Assembly: GCA_910586065.1 (NCBI GenBank) | Contig: CAJUGI010000005.1 | Span: 73,625-120,309, forward strand | Source: an uncultured Christensenella sp. | GTDB lineage: Bacteria; Bacillota; Clostridia; Christensenellales; Borkfalkiaceae | Length of the DNA: 46,685 nucleotides | Direction of reading: 5' to 3' | Shown here: piece by piece, positions 33,564-41,389 of the stretch | Numbering within the stretch: the first letter of the stretch is position 1 | How the letters are laid out: the number at the start of each line of letters is the position of its first letter | Program-made: the position numbers and the translations under genes | Notes under the pieces: generated by a model | Told to the model about the DNA's origin: nothing | The model's input: the letters and a program-made list of their open reading frames with translations, nothing else | The model's database searches: none

Positions 33564-34171
33564 TTTTTCTTATTTTTACCGTCCGAATTCTGCAATTCGG
33601 TTACTTTATTTTGTTTTTTCAGTTCAACCGTACCGCCCCAAACATAGGCCGCCGTATGAACGCCGACAAGCGGTATTATTAAAATCAGCCCGAACCAACT
33701 TGTAAGTCCGCCGATTGTAAAGGGAAAATATGCCCAACCGAACACGTATTTAAGCAAAAAATCACAAACCGTGTTGGGGGCTGCCCCTCCTATTATCTGA
33801 ACCAGAATATAGGGTATGCAACTAATCGCGGCAATTATAACACCCTTATAAACCGCATACTCGCCCGTATGCGCACGCACCTTAAAATCGTCTGTGCCAA
33901 GCTCGCGCTTTTTGCGGTGCTGCACTGTTTTACGCATTGCCGTAACGCCGTTCTGTCTGCCGAAAACAACGTACGCCGCAACGAGGAAAATTTCACCCGC
34001 AACCACGATTACGGCTTTCAGCGCAATTTCTTCCACCGAATCCGCAAAAGCGAAAATAGACGCGCCGAAAATGAGCATAAGCATTAAGGGAAACGCCGCC
34101 CCCGCAAAAACGTCCTTAATTTCGGCAAAAATTTTTTTGCGCTTTTCTTCCGAAGTCAATTCATTTTCCAA
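33560..34171 (-). CDS. Hypothetical membrane protein in the alr operon
   Basis: About 203 aa with four predicted membrane helices (two near the N-terminus: FPLMLMLIFGASIFAF and AVIVVAGEIFLVAAYVVF; two or three near the C-terminus) separated by a basic loop with KTVQHRKKRELGTDDFKVR, and a Lys-rich end. No family recognised. I prefer TTG 34171, which has GGGGG upstream, over an earlier start that would overlap the cyclo-ligase gene by more than 80 bp. It is translationally linked to the genes on both sides. Confidence 0.65.
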   Translation of the reverse strand: MENELTSEEKRKKIFAEIKDVFAGAAFPLMLMLIFGASIFAFADSVEEIALKAVIVVAGEIFLVAAYVVFGRQNGVTAMRKTVQHRKKRELGTDDFKVRAHTGEYAVYKGVIIAAISCIPYILVQIIGGAAPNTVCDFLLKYVFGWAYFPFTIGGLTSWFGLILIIPLVGVHTAAYVWGGTVELKKQNKVTELQNSDGKNKKK

Positions 34172-34688
34172 AGTTAAAAATCCCCCTTTCGCATAAAAAC
34201 AAATCCAACGGCTCGTCCCAACTGTCACCGCAAAATTCCTCAAACTGAAAATAATATCCCAACCCGACTTTTAAAGTTTTTGCGGTTTTAAAATATTTGT
34301 CGTAATACCCCTTGCCGTAACCAATCCTGATTCCCTTTTCATTTACGGCAAGCAACGGCGCTACCGTAACCTGTATTTCACCGCAAAAAGCTTGTCCCGC
34401 CGGCTCTTCTATCCCAAAAGCGCCCTTTTTCGTCTCGCCGAAAGGCACGGGTACGATTAATTCGCCCTCAACTCTCGGCAAATAAACTTTTTTGCCGAAT
34501 TTCAACAGTTCGGCAATCAATCTGCGGGTGTCCGCCTCGGTTCCGAAACTGTTATAAATAAAAAAGCTGTCGTAATTGCCGAACGCGGCAAAAAAATTAT
34601 CACGTATATTCGCGTCTGCAACCTCGCGCTGTACGCTACCGAAATACTTTCTCTTTATTTTAAGTTTTTGCCGCAGTTCATCTTTCAT
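34161..34688 (-). CDS. 5-formyltetrahydrofolate cyclo-ligase
   Basis: A 175-aa enzyme (MTHFS/YqgN/YgfA family) that converts 5-formyl-THF to 5,10-methenyl-THF with ATP. Signatures: YNSFGTEADTRRLI, KKVYLPRVEGEL and the ATP-loop RIGYGKGYYDKYF. It overlaps alr by 11 bp. Confidence 0.93.
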   Translation of the reverse strand: MKDELRQKLKIKRKYFGSVQREVADANIRDNFFAAFGNYDSFFIYNSFGTEADTRRLIAELLKFGKKVYLPRVEGELIVPVPFGETKKGAFGIEEPAGQAFCGEIQVTVAPLLAVNEKGIRIGYGKGYYDKYFKTAKTLKVGLGYYFQFEEFCGDSWDEPLDLFLCERGIFNFGK

Positions 34689-35652
34689 AAATTATTTCCG
34701 AGCGTTTCGTTACCGACGTGAGCGCTTCGTAAGAAATGGTTCCGCAACGTTTTGCGTAAGCGTCCGCATTATCGAAAACGCACTCAAATTCACCGCCGCC
34801 GTTTTTAATAAAAGCGTCCATGCACAAATTTTTCTCACCCAAGGGAATAGTGCGTCGGAAACCGTCCGCGTAACCAAGGCGGTACGAACACAACGTCTTA
34901 TACATTTCGGTTGCGGGCGAATAGCCGACGCCGCCGCCCATAAACACGGTTTCCTGTGTTCTGCGCGCATACACTTTAAGCGCACCGCTATAACCGTAAA
35001 CCAAAAATCCGGCAGGCGCATAACCATAAAGCAGTATACCGCACCTAGCCCCGTCCTTTAAAAATTCACCCCCGCGCAAAAAACCGCCGCTCGCTGCTAT
35101 ATGTGCGCATACATACGGAACTTTCGCGCGGACAAGCGTCTCCGCCCTGTTAAATACCGCAAGCTGTTTTTTGCTTCTTTCAATGTTTTCGGGCGCGTAT
35201 AAATGCGAATAAATTCCCTTTATCTTTTCGGGATTCAGTCTTTTTAAAACAGCCGGTAGTTCGCCCAAATTGCACCCCAGGCGGTTCATACCCGTATTTA
35301 CCTTAATATGGCAATTTAAATTTTCACAAATCTCTGCACATTCTACGGAATTAACGGTAACCGAAAGCCCGTAAAATTCAGCTCTCTTAATATCGTCTTT
35401 GCCTAGCGGCGGAGTAAACACCAATACGGGTTTTGTAATTCCCGCCACGCGCAAATCCACACCCTCATCGGTTATCGCAACACAAAAACAGTCTGCAATA
35501 TCCTCAATATAACGCGCCACTTCCGCCGCGCCGTGCCCGTAAGCGTCCGCCTTTACCACGGCAAAAAATTTTCTGCCGCCCAATCCGCGCTTTATTTTAA
35601 GCGCGTTTTCTCTTATTGCCCGCAAATCCACAACCGACAAAGTTTTCTGCAT
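34678..35652 (-). CDS. alr: Alanine racemase, unusually short
   Basis: A 324-aa PLP enzyme that makes D-alanine for the cell wall. The PLP lysine is in FFAVVKADAYGHGAAEVA (about residue 34), HIKVNTGMNRLGC is the conserved core, and GVGYSPATEMY plus LGYADGFRRT correspond to the catalytic-Tyr region and the following conserved block. The C-terminal beta domain is trimmed to a short form with NLCMDAF where others have GRVCMD, so the protein is some 45-60 residues below the usual 370-390. All key residues I can place are present, so it is probably active. First gene of the seven-gene operon; a -10 lies 6 bp before the ATG. Confidence 0.9.
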   Translation of the reverse strand: MQKTLSVVDLRAIRENALKIKRGLGGRKFFAVVKADAYGHGAAEVARYIEDIADCFCVAITDEGVDLRVAGITKPVLVFTPPLGKDDIKRAEFYGLSVTVNSVECAEICENLNCHIKVNTGMNRLGCNLGELPAVLKRLNPEKIKGIYSHLYAPENIERSKKQLAVFNRAETLVRAKVPYVCAHIAASGGFLRGGEFLKDGARCGILLYGYAPAGFLVYGYSGALKVYARRTQETVFMGGGVGYSPATEMYKTLCSYRLGYADGFRRTIPLGEKNLCMDAFIKNGGGEFECVFDNADAYAKRCGTISYEALTSVTKRSEIIYER

Positions 35653-35658
35653 ACCAAA

Positions 35659-35734
35659 ATTATATGCCGCGCAAAAAATAACCGTTCACAAACCTTATAA
35701 TAAAAATTCTACCATAATCGGGTAAAGTTTGCAA
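35659..35734 (-). promoter_or_regulatory. alr operon promoter region
   Basis: Two candidates on the minus strand. Upstream: TTGCAA (plus 35729-35734), 17 bp, TAGAAT (plus 35706-35711). Proximal: TATAAT (plus 35659-35664) 6 bp before the ATG, with only a weak -35. The proximal box has the same context (TATAATTTTGG then ATG) as the tilS promoter. Confidence 0.5.
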
Positions 35735-35743
35735 CACATTTTT

Positions 35744-35771
35744 AAAAAAACCGCCCGCATAGCAGCGGGCG
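35744..35771 (-). terminator. bioY terminator
   Basis: Stem CGCCCGC/GCGGGCG (35752-35771) then a run of T on the minus strand (plus 35744-35750). Confidence 0.8.
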
Positions 35772-35782
35772 ATAAAAATCAG

Positions 35783-36388
35783 TTAATTACAAGTTTTTCC
35801 GTCTTCGTCTTCGCGGGGCTTTTTAATTTTCTTCCTTCCCCTGTAAATAACCGGCAACACCTGACGCGCTATTATTGCCGCAACAAATGTCAGAATCGCA
35901 TCCTTAGGCATATATATCAGATTGCCAGTGATAAGCAGCTTAATCAAGTCCTCAACGCCAAGAAGATGCGCCGCAACTATGCAGTAAGGAATACCGATAA
36001 TATAATCGGTTAAAAACGCGGCGAACGCGCCCAATACGTATCTCCAGAACGGTAATTTAGGTTTGCTTGAAATAAACCCGGCAACCGCCGCCGAAGCGAT
36101 AAACCCTAAAATATAGCCGAACGAAGGCTTTAAAACGTAAAATATTCCGCCGCCGGCAGAAAACATAGGTATACCTGCAAGTCCGCCCAAGCAGTAAACC
36201 GCCATACTAACCGTTCCCTTAACGGGTCCCAGCAACAATCCGGCAAGAACGCTTACCACCGTCTGAAAAGTAAGCGGTACCAGCGGCGCAGGTATCTTAA
36301 TAAACGCCGCGGCAGCCATAAGCGCCACAAACAAAGCGCATTCCGCAATATCGGCGGCAACAATTTTCACTTTGAATTTGCTAATCAT
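35783..36388 (-). CDS. bioY: Biotin transporter substrate-binding subunit BioY
   Basis: A 201-aa S component with six helices. Characteristic BioY segments are IPAPLVPLTFQTVVSVLAGLL, GLAGIPMFSAGGG and PSFGYILGFIASA. BioY takes up biotin alone or with the shared ECF ATPase/EcfT module, which is not in this window. Single-gene unit with its own consensus promoter, a palindrome just after the -10, and a terminator, so it is probably regulated by biotin status. Confidence 0.92.
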   Translation of the reverse strand: MISKFKVKIVAADIAECALFVALMAAAAFIKIPAPLVPLTFQTVVSVLAGLLLGPVKGTVSMAVYCLGGLAGIPMFSAGGGIFYVLKPSFGYILGFIASAAVAGFISSKPKLPFWRYVLGAFAAFLTDYIIGIPYCIVAAHLLGVEDLIKLLITGNLIYMPKDAILTFVAAIIARQVLPVIYRGRKKIKKPREDEDGKTCN

Positions 36389-36429
36389 TTTTCGTTCCGG
36401 TTAAAATTTCAAAATAATAACGTGGCATA

Positions 36430-36502
36430 CATAACTTGTTAAATACAAATCCGTGCCGCGCAGTTATGTTTATATTATAAAACCGCACGTATATATTGTC
36501 AA
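36430..36502 (-). promoter_or_regulatory. bioY promoter with downstream palindrome
   Basis: TTGACA (plus 36497-36502), 17 bp, TATAAT (plus 36474-36479) on the minus strand. Immediately after it CATAACT and AGTTATG (plus 36430-36436 and 36462-36468) form a wide inverted repeat around TTGTATTTAAC, a position suited to a repressor. A BirA-type biotin repressor is the natural candidate, but the site does not match the textbook BirA box closely. Confidence 0.5.
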
Positions 36503-36585
36503 ACAATTTAAAAGCCGCCGCCCGTATTTTTCGGGCGGCGGCGCATATTTGCCTGTTTATAAATTCAGTTTTTGCCGTCGCGGTT

Positions 36586-37899
36586 TTATTTTACTTCGTC
36601 AACGTCAGGCGCCTCAGGCGCACTCTCTTTTTCAGCCGGTTCTTCAACGGCGTTTTCCGTATTTGCCGCAACCGTTAAAGTTTTCTTGTTTTTATTATAG
36701 CCCACCGCATACGCCGTAACCGCCGCAACAAGCACACCGACGACAATGCTCAGAACCGCGGTGGTAGCCATCCCCATTCCGCCGGTTGTGTTAACCACGT
36801 TAGAGTAAACGTAAAACACTCTCGAAACGTTTTTATAAACCTTGTCGGTTACGTTCTTAAGGCTATCGGTAAACGCGGAAAGTTTATCCGCAACCGTTTT
36901 TAAATCTGCCGCAAAAGTGCCGTCCAGATTCACGTCGTCCATCGGTTCGATATTTTCGCCGACTTTTTTTACAAAGTGTTCAAGGTCTGATTGCTTCCTT
37001 TTAAGAGAAGATACTTTCTCCGCTTGTATTCTCACCGCCTCGGCGGAAGCAAGAGCGTCCGACTGTCCTTTAGTCATTTCGCCCAACACAAACGTCGCAT
37101 CTTCAACGTCTTTACAAACCTGTTTATATTCGAGTATATAGTTATTTAAACAATTGTTGCTTTTAACGTGTTTGCCGTCCAACAACTTGGGTTTAAGATT
37201 TACGAATTCGGAACTTTCACCGTACGCCTTTATCTCGGCAAGATAAGCCTTAAGCGTTTTTCCGTTTTCCACTACGAATTCGTTACCGTACTCTGAAATA
37301 AGCGAATCGTATTTCTGCTCCAGAAACGAAAGCTGGTTGTTAAGGTAATCTATCTGGCGGGCGTAATCGTCCGATGTTTCGTAAAGCTTAATTGCGGCGT
37401 TATACTCAATGTTGATTTTGGAAAGATACTTGCAAGGGTATTCTGCAATGCTCGTAATAAATTTGCGGGCCGCGTCGGTGTTTGCAAAATAATTAGCCTT
37501 AACTTTAACGGTATACGTTCTGTCCACTATGCCGGAAACAGTATTGACATCCTCGCTGATGCTTATAGCGCCGCTTTTTACCATATTGTCAACGTCCAAA
37601 TTTGCAAACTCTTCGCCGCCTTCCGTTTTAATTTCATTTAAAGTAGCCGACGACACAAGCGACAGATAATGAAAAGTTGTGCCGTCCGGGTAGCGATAAG
37701 TCTCCGCCGAGCCGTTCCTGCCCAGCAAATCCAGTTTAAAAGAAACCGAATAATCTATTTTAGACGGATTATAAACATATACTATACATACGGCGCACAA
37801 CAAAGTTATTGCCGCCGCAAGTATCAAAGCCAACCATTTCTGCGAAAATATTATGCGGAAAATATCCCTCAAAGATATTCCGTTTTTTTCTTCTTCCAT
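36586..37899 (-). CDS. Wzz-like chain-length-determinant / polysaccharide co-polymerase-type protein
   Basis: About 437 aa. An N-terminal cytoplasmic tip (ISLRDIFRIIFSQKW) leads into a helix (LALILAAAITLLCAVCIVYV); a long extracytoplasmic region of mixed strands and coiled coil (about residues 170-330, e.g. YARQIDYLNNQLSFLEQKYD) follows; a second helix (AVLSIVVGVLVAAVTAYAVG) and a Glu/Pro-rich tail end it. This two-helix layout is that of Wzz/capsule length regulators. No kinase or glycan cluster is nearby, so the target polymer is unknown. ATG 37899 has GGAGG 5 nt upstream and is preferred over starts at 37911 or 37947. Confidence 0.65.
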   Translation of the reverse strand: MEEEKNGISLRDIFRIIFSQKWLALILAAAITLLCAVCIVYVYNPSKIDYSVSFKLDLLGRNGSAETYRYPDGTTFHYLSLVSSATLNEIKTEGGEEFANLDVDNMVKSGAISISEDVNTVSGIVDRTYTVKVKANYFANTDAARKFITSIAEYPCKYLSKINIEYNAAIKLYETSDDYARQIDYLNNQLSFLEQKYDSLISEYGNEFVVENGKTLKAYLAEIKAYGESSEFVNLKPKLLDGKHVKSNNCLNNYILEYKQVCKDVEDATFVLGEMTKGQSDALASAEAVRIQAEKVSSLKRKQSDLEHFVKKVGENIEPMDDVNLDGTFAADLKTVADKLSAFTDSLKNVTDKVYKNVSRVFYVYSNVVNTTGGMGMATTAVLSIVVGVLVAAVTAYAVGYNKNKKTLTVAANTENAVEEPAEKESAPEAPDVDEVK

Positions 37900-37971
37900 C
37901 AGTTCCTCCATACAATCGTATATACAGCATTTTACATTAGCCGACAAAATAAGTCAAACTCTTATCGCCAC

Positions 37972-38517
37972 TTATTTTTCATAAACACTGCGTTTTAATA
38001 TACCTATGTAAGGAAGATGTCTGTATTGCTCGTCGTAATCGAGTCCGTACCCTACCACAAACTCGTTTTCGATATCAAAGCAATTATAATCAGGAGCAAC
38101 GTCGTATTCGCGTCTTTCGGCTTTATTCAGAAGAGTAACTATTTTCACCGAAGCCGCGCCGCGTTCCGAAAGCAACGCCTTAAGATTCGCCAGAGTAAAT
38201 CCGCTGTCTATAATATCCTCAACGATAATCACGTCGCGACCTTTAACGTCTCTGTCCAAATCTTTTTTTATTTTAAGTTTACCTGAAGAGACCGCACCCG
38301 AGCCGTAACTCGAAACCGCCATAAAGTCAAGTTCAACGGGCATTGATAAAAAACGTATAAAGTCGGAATAGAAGATTATACTCCCCTTCAATATTCCCAC
38401 GACAAGCGGTCTTTTACCGTCGTAAGCCTTGTCCACAGCCAAAGCCACTTCTTTAACTCTTTGTCTCAACTGTTCTTCCGTGAGCATAACGCGCTCGCAA
38501 TCGGGATGCATTGTCAT
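37972..38517 (-). CDS. hpt: Hypoxanthine phosphoribosyltransferase
   Basis: A 181-aa type I phosphoribosyltransferase for purine salvage. PRPP motif VIIVEDIIDSGFTLANL, plus GILKGSIIFYSDFIR near the N-terminus and VVGYGLDYDEQYRHLPYIG at the end. It lies in the tilS-MIF-hpt run; tilS-hpt adjacency is common in Firmicutes. Shine-Dalgarno AAGGAG. Confidence 0.95.
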   Translation of the reverse strand: MTMHPDCERVMLTEEQLRQRVKEVALAVDKAYDGKRPLVVGILKGSIIFYSDFIRFLSMPVELDFMAVSSYGSGAVSSGKLKIKKDLDRDVKGRDVIIVEDIIDSGFTLANLKALLSERGAASVKIVTLLNKAERREYDVAPDYNCFDIENEFVVGYGLDYDEQYRHLPYIGILKRSVYEK

Positions 38518-38550
38518 TATTTTTCTCCTTATGTAAAAAATTATGTCGTT

Positions 38551-38892
38551 TTAAAAATTTCCGCCGTTCCAACCCCAGTCGGAAACGCCGTGATACGTAA
38601 TGTAAACGCAGCCGCCGTCTATTCCCAGTTCGTCTTTCAACAGCGCGCAAAGCGCCGATGTAAACTTTTCGCAGTCTCCCGCCGCAGGTTTACCAAAAAG
38701 ACTTACCGAAACATACGCGCCCTTTTCCAGTGCTTCACCTGCAAAATACAGCGAGTAACCGTCCTCTATGCCCACCATAAGATAACTTTCGGGCTTGTGC
38801 ATAATCGAAATACACTCCCCAAGCTTTTTCTTTACAGATTCCTTTTTTTCTTCGGCAAGTTTCATCGAAAATTTGCAATCGATAAAAGGCAT
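38551..38892 (-). CDS. MIF/tautomerase-family protein
   Basis: A 113-aa protein starting MPFIDCKFS, with Pro at position 2, which becomes the catalytic N-terminal proline of the tautomerase superfamily after Met removal. YLMVGIEDGYSLYFAG and CALLKDELGIDGGCVYITYHG fit the MIF (macrophage migration inhibitory factor) branch, with a C-terminal GWNGG-like end. It may act as phenylpyruvate tautomerase; the biological role in bacteria is unclear. Shine-Dalgarno AAGGAG. Confidence 0.85.
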   Translation of the reverse strand: MPFIDCKFSMKLAEEKKESVKKKLGECISIMHKPESYLMVGIEDGYSLYFAGEALEKGAYVSVSLFGKPAAGDCEKFTSALCALLKDELGIDGGCVYITYHGVSDWGWNGGNF

Positions 38893-38917
38893 AACATTAC
38901 TCCTTGTTTAACACATA

Positions 38918-40324
38918 CTATTTTAAATTTATATAATCCGCCGAAAGCAGATATAAAACGTTTTCCGTTTTACCGCAAATTTTTATTTTTTCGCTTATTT
39001 CAACGCCGCAAACGCAATATATATCGGTCCCAACCGCAACAACGGGGATTTTTGCTCTCACCCTTACGGGTATCTTTTTATCGGTAAAATAATCGCCAAG
39101 ACTCTTCGTTCCCCCGCCGAATTTTTCAAATTTATCTCCCGTCTGCGCAAATCTTATCACTGCGCCGGCAGGCACCGCGTCCGAATCGAATTTAAGCGTT
39201 TTAATTTGGCTTATTCCGCAGGCTTTAAGCTCGTTTTTCGCCCATTCAAGCTCGTCCGAAGTTACAATCCAAACGTGTTGACCCCCGTATATGTTGGAAT
39301 TTAAACGTTTAAACTCTTCAAAATCGCGCTCTGTTTCGCTTTCGTTTAAATGCAACTTTTCGCAGATACTAATACACCCCTCTTCCTTAAAAGCGACGAA
39401 CCTCAAAAACTCGAACCGCTTGCCCTTATCGGCAAATTGCAAACCGAAAAGTCTTTCCAGGTGCTCCGAAGTATAGTCCTTCACGTCGTTCCAACCACGC
39501 AAAGCCGCAAGCGCCGCGCGACGAAAAACAACACGCTCACCGCAAAAATAAATCTTCGCCCCAAGCGCCGTCCTTTCAACAAGTCTGCGCTCTTTTATAA
39601 TTCTTTCAAAATATCCCTCTTCCTCTGCGGCAAGACGTGAAAAGCGAAAAATCGCACCGGCCGCGCCGTGAACGGCGTCCTCCAAAGCAGGCAAAATGTT
39701 GTGCCTGATTTTATTGCGCGTGTATTCGCACTCAAAATTGCTTTCGTCGTCCGCAAACCGCAAACCGTTGTTTTTTATGTACTCGTCAATTTCTTTGCGC
39801 GTTACGGAAACCATAGGATGAATTATTCTCCACCCGCCCATATCGGTATCGGTTATCCCCGTAAGACCTGCAAGCGCACTGCCGCGCGCAAGGTTGAAAA
39901 TAACCGTTTCCGCATTGTCGTCCGCGTGGTGCGCCGTTGCAACCGCGTCCGCACCCGGCCAAAATCCGCAGCCGTAAGCAGTGCAGTTTTCATCGGATTC
40001 TCCGCGCAGATTCTGAGGTTTCGCCGCGGTCTTATAACATTTTAACCGCCACAAACGCGCCGCAAGCTCTGATTTTAACGCCTCCCCTTCCCGTTCGAAA
40101 AACAGCAAAGGAACGCTTAACGAGGAGCAAAACTCTCTCACGAAACGGCTGTCCGCCGCCGAAGCTTCGCCCCTTATTTTGTGGTCGCAGTTTAGGGCGC
40201 AGAGCGTAATTCCGTAATCCGCGGCGTTCACGGTTAAATAATGCAAAAGAGCAACCGAATCCCTTCCGCCCGAAACCGCAACGCAGATACGCATGCCTTT
40301 ATATGCGGTTAAATCGATATTCAT
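38918..40324 (-). CDS. tilS: tRNA(Ile)-lysidine synthase
   Basis: A 468-aa N-type ATP pyrophosphatase with the PP-loop SGGRDS (residues 18-23), TAHHADDNAETVIFNLARGS and a C-terminal tRNA-binding part (GTKSLGDYFTDKKIPVRVRA). It converts the wobble C of tRNA-Ile(CAU) to lysidine so that it reads AUA. ATG 40324 follows TATAAT by 7 bp with no Shine-Dalgarno, so it is probably leaderless. Two CAT-anticodon tRNA genes lie 140-385 bp upstream. Confidence 0.95.
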   Translation of the reverse strand: MNIDLTAYKGMRICVAVSGGRDSVALLHYLTVNAADYGITLCALNCDHKIRGEASAADSRFVREFCSSLSVPLLFFEREGEALKSELAARLWRLKCYKTAAKPQNLRGESDENCTAYGCGFWPGADAVATAHHADDNAETVIFNLARGSALAGLTGITDTDMGGWRIIHPMVSVTRKEIDEYIKNNGLRFADDESNFECEYTRNKIRHNILPALEDAVHGAAGAIFRFSRLAAEEEGYFERIIKERRLVERTALGAKIYFCGERVVFRRAALAALRGWNDVKDYTSEHLERLFGLQFADKGKRFEFLRFVAFKEEGCISICEKLHLNESETERDFEEFKRLNSNIYGGQHVWIVTSDELEWAKNELKACGISQIKTLKFDSDAVPAGAVIRFAQTGDKFEKFGGGTKSLGDYFTDKKIPVRVRAKIPVVAVGTDIYCVCGVEISEKIKICGKTENVLYLLSADYINLK

Positions 40325-40331
40325 GCCCAAA

Positions 40332-40360
40332 ATTATAACACAATAAAACTCAAGTTGCAA
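40332..40360 (-). promoter_or_regulatory. tilS promoter, leaderless arrangement
   Basis: TTGCAA (plus 40355-40360), 17 bp, TATAAT (plus 40332-40337), then 7 bases to the ATG. Confidence 0.7.
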
Positions 40361-40408
40361 CGGTTGAAATAATTAAATTAAAAATATTTATAAACAGCAG
40401 AAAAACGG

Positions 40409-40437
40409 TTGACAAAAATAGATTTATTTAATAAAAT
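40409..40437 (+). promoter_or_regulatory. tRNA cluster promoter
   Basis: TTGACA (40409-40414), 17 bp, TAAAAT (40432-40437), 26 bp before the first tRNA. Confidence 0.75.
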
Positions 40438-40463
40438 GATAAAGCTTTGTAAGAAGCCCTCAT

Positions 40464-40541
<78 letters not shown>

Positions 40542-40708
40542 AAAATTCTAAGGGTTACGGCTCCCGCCGTTCCCCTGCTTGAAATGCAGAGATGCAAGCA
40601 AGATAAGTAAAGCGAGGATTTGTTGCAGGGAGTGTACACGAACGTACACGACCAAAACAAAACACAAGCTTGACGCCGTATTGCGAAGCATATGTGCTTT
40701 TCAAAAAT

Positions 40709-40786
40709 GGCGACGTAGCTTAGTTGGTCTATAGCGGCCGGTTCATACCCGGCAGGTCGGCGGTTCGAATCCACCCGTCGCTACCA
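40709..40786 (+). tRNA. tRNA with CAT anticodon, probably elongator Met
   Basis: Acceptor GGCGACG pairs with CGTCGCT (one G-U at the end), anticodon stem GCCGG/CCGGC, loop TTCATAC, encoded CCA. A CAT anticodon may also be tRNA-Ile2, which TilS (gene just upstream) modifies; sequence reading alone does not decide. The 5' half resembles elongator Met. Confidence 0.85.
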
Positions 40787-40842
40787 AAACAACAACATCG
40801 CAGAAATGCGGAACTCAGCGCACCTGTGTGCGCAATAAATAA

Positions 40843-40917
40843 GGCCCGTTGGTCAAGAGGTTAAGACATCACCCTTTCACGGTGGTATCGTGGGTTCGAT
40901 TCCCGCACGGGTCACCA
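40843..40917 (+). tRNA. tRNA-Glu (TTC)
   Basis: Acceptor GGCCCGT with ACGGGTC, anticodon loop CTTTCAC (TTC), encoded CCA. Its last 11 bases are repeated at 46606-46616, which marks it as the integration target of the island that follows. Confidence 0.94.
40907..40917. repeat. Left attachment core (attL-like) in the tRNA-Glu gene
   Basis: ACGGGTCACCA, the 3' end of tRNA-Glu, is identical to 46606-46616. Inside it at 40922-40936 lies an arm, CAGTCTAATTCGAAT, whose reverse complement (one mismatch) precedes the right copy. Confidence 0.75.
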
Positions 40918-40921
40918 TTCT

Positions 40922-40970
40922 CAGTCTAATTCGAATATTTCACAAAAGTATTCGGTTAGACTGATTTTTT
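40922..40970 (+). terminator. Terminator after tRNA-Glu, inside the island end
   Basis: Long stem CAGTCTAA(T)TCGAATA / TATTCG(G)TTAGACTG followed by TTTTTT. It is element-encoded if the att boundary is right, so the island appears to supply a new terminator to the tRNA operon. Confidence 0.75.
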
Positions 40971-40994
40971 ATACTCATAAGGAGGTTTTATATT

Positions 40995-41216
40995 ATGCAG
41001 AATGATACAATTGGACTTATTAAAAATGCCCTAATCGAATATGTGAAAAGCCATAACGACCATAGCGGAAAAATTATGGAGTTTTTTGATAAAGTTGACG
41101 GGGCTACAAAAATTGCTCAAAGTTTACCTATTGAAACTCAAAATGATTTAAGAAATATCATTTTAAGCATATTGGTAGCAAACGGCATACTGACAATACC
41201 TTTTGGGAATTATTAA
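40995..41216 (+). CDS. Small hypothetical island protein (73 aa)
   Basis: A 73-aa, mostly helical, AT-rich reading frame with a strong Shine-Dalgarno (AAGGAGG, ending about 9 nt before ATG 40995). It ends in a hydrophobic stretch (IILSILVANGILTIPFG). No family recognised. First gene inside the tRNA-Glu end of the island; small proteins at this position are often excisionase- or antitoxin-like, but there is no HTH pattern here. Confidence 0.6.
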   Translation: MQNDTIGLIKNALIEYVKSHNDHSGKIMEFFDKVDGATKIAQSLPIETQNDLRNIILSILVANGILTIPFGNY

Positions 41217-41240
41217 AACGGCAACTTTATGCCGCAAAAG

Positions 41241-41364
41241 CCGCTTGATATGAGAAAGGGGCGTGTTAGGCTGTCCTGCCAACGGCAAACAAAAAGCCCC
41301 TCTGGGGCTGGTGGCTTGGCTCTTTGCCTAACCAACACGCCCCTAAGAGGCTCGTGTCAAGCGG
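41241..41364. other. Highly structured inverted-repeat region (possible ncRNA or processing origin)
   Basis: Nested stems: outer CCGCTTGA/TCAAGCGG (41241-41248, 41357-41364), middle AGGGGCGTGTT/AACACGCCCCT (within 41257-41270 and 41327-41344), inner AGCCCC/GGGGCT (41295-41300, 41304-41309). No coding frame fits. The G+C content is well above that of the surrounding island genes. It could be a structured RNA, a transfer origin or a strong terminator. Confidence 0.45.
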
Positions 41365-41389
41365 ACTGTGGAATAAATTGCCGTATGCG

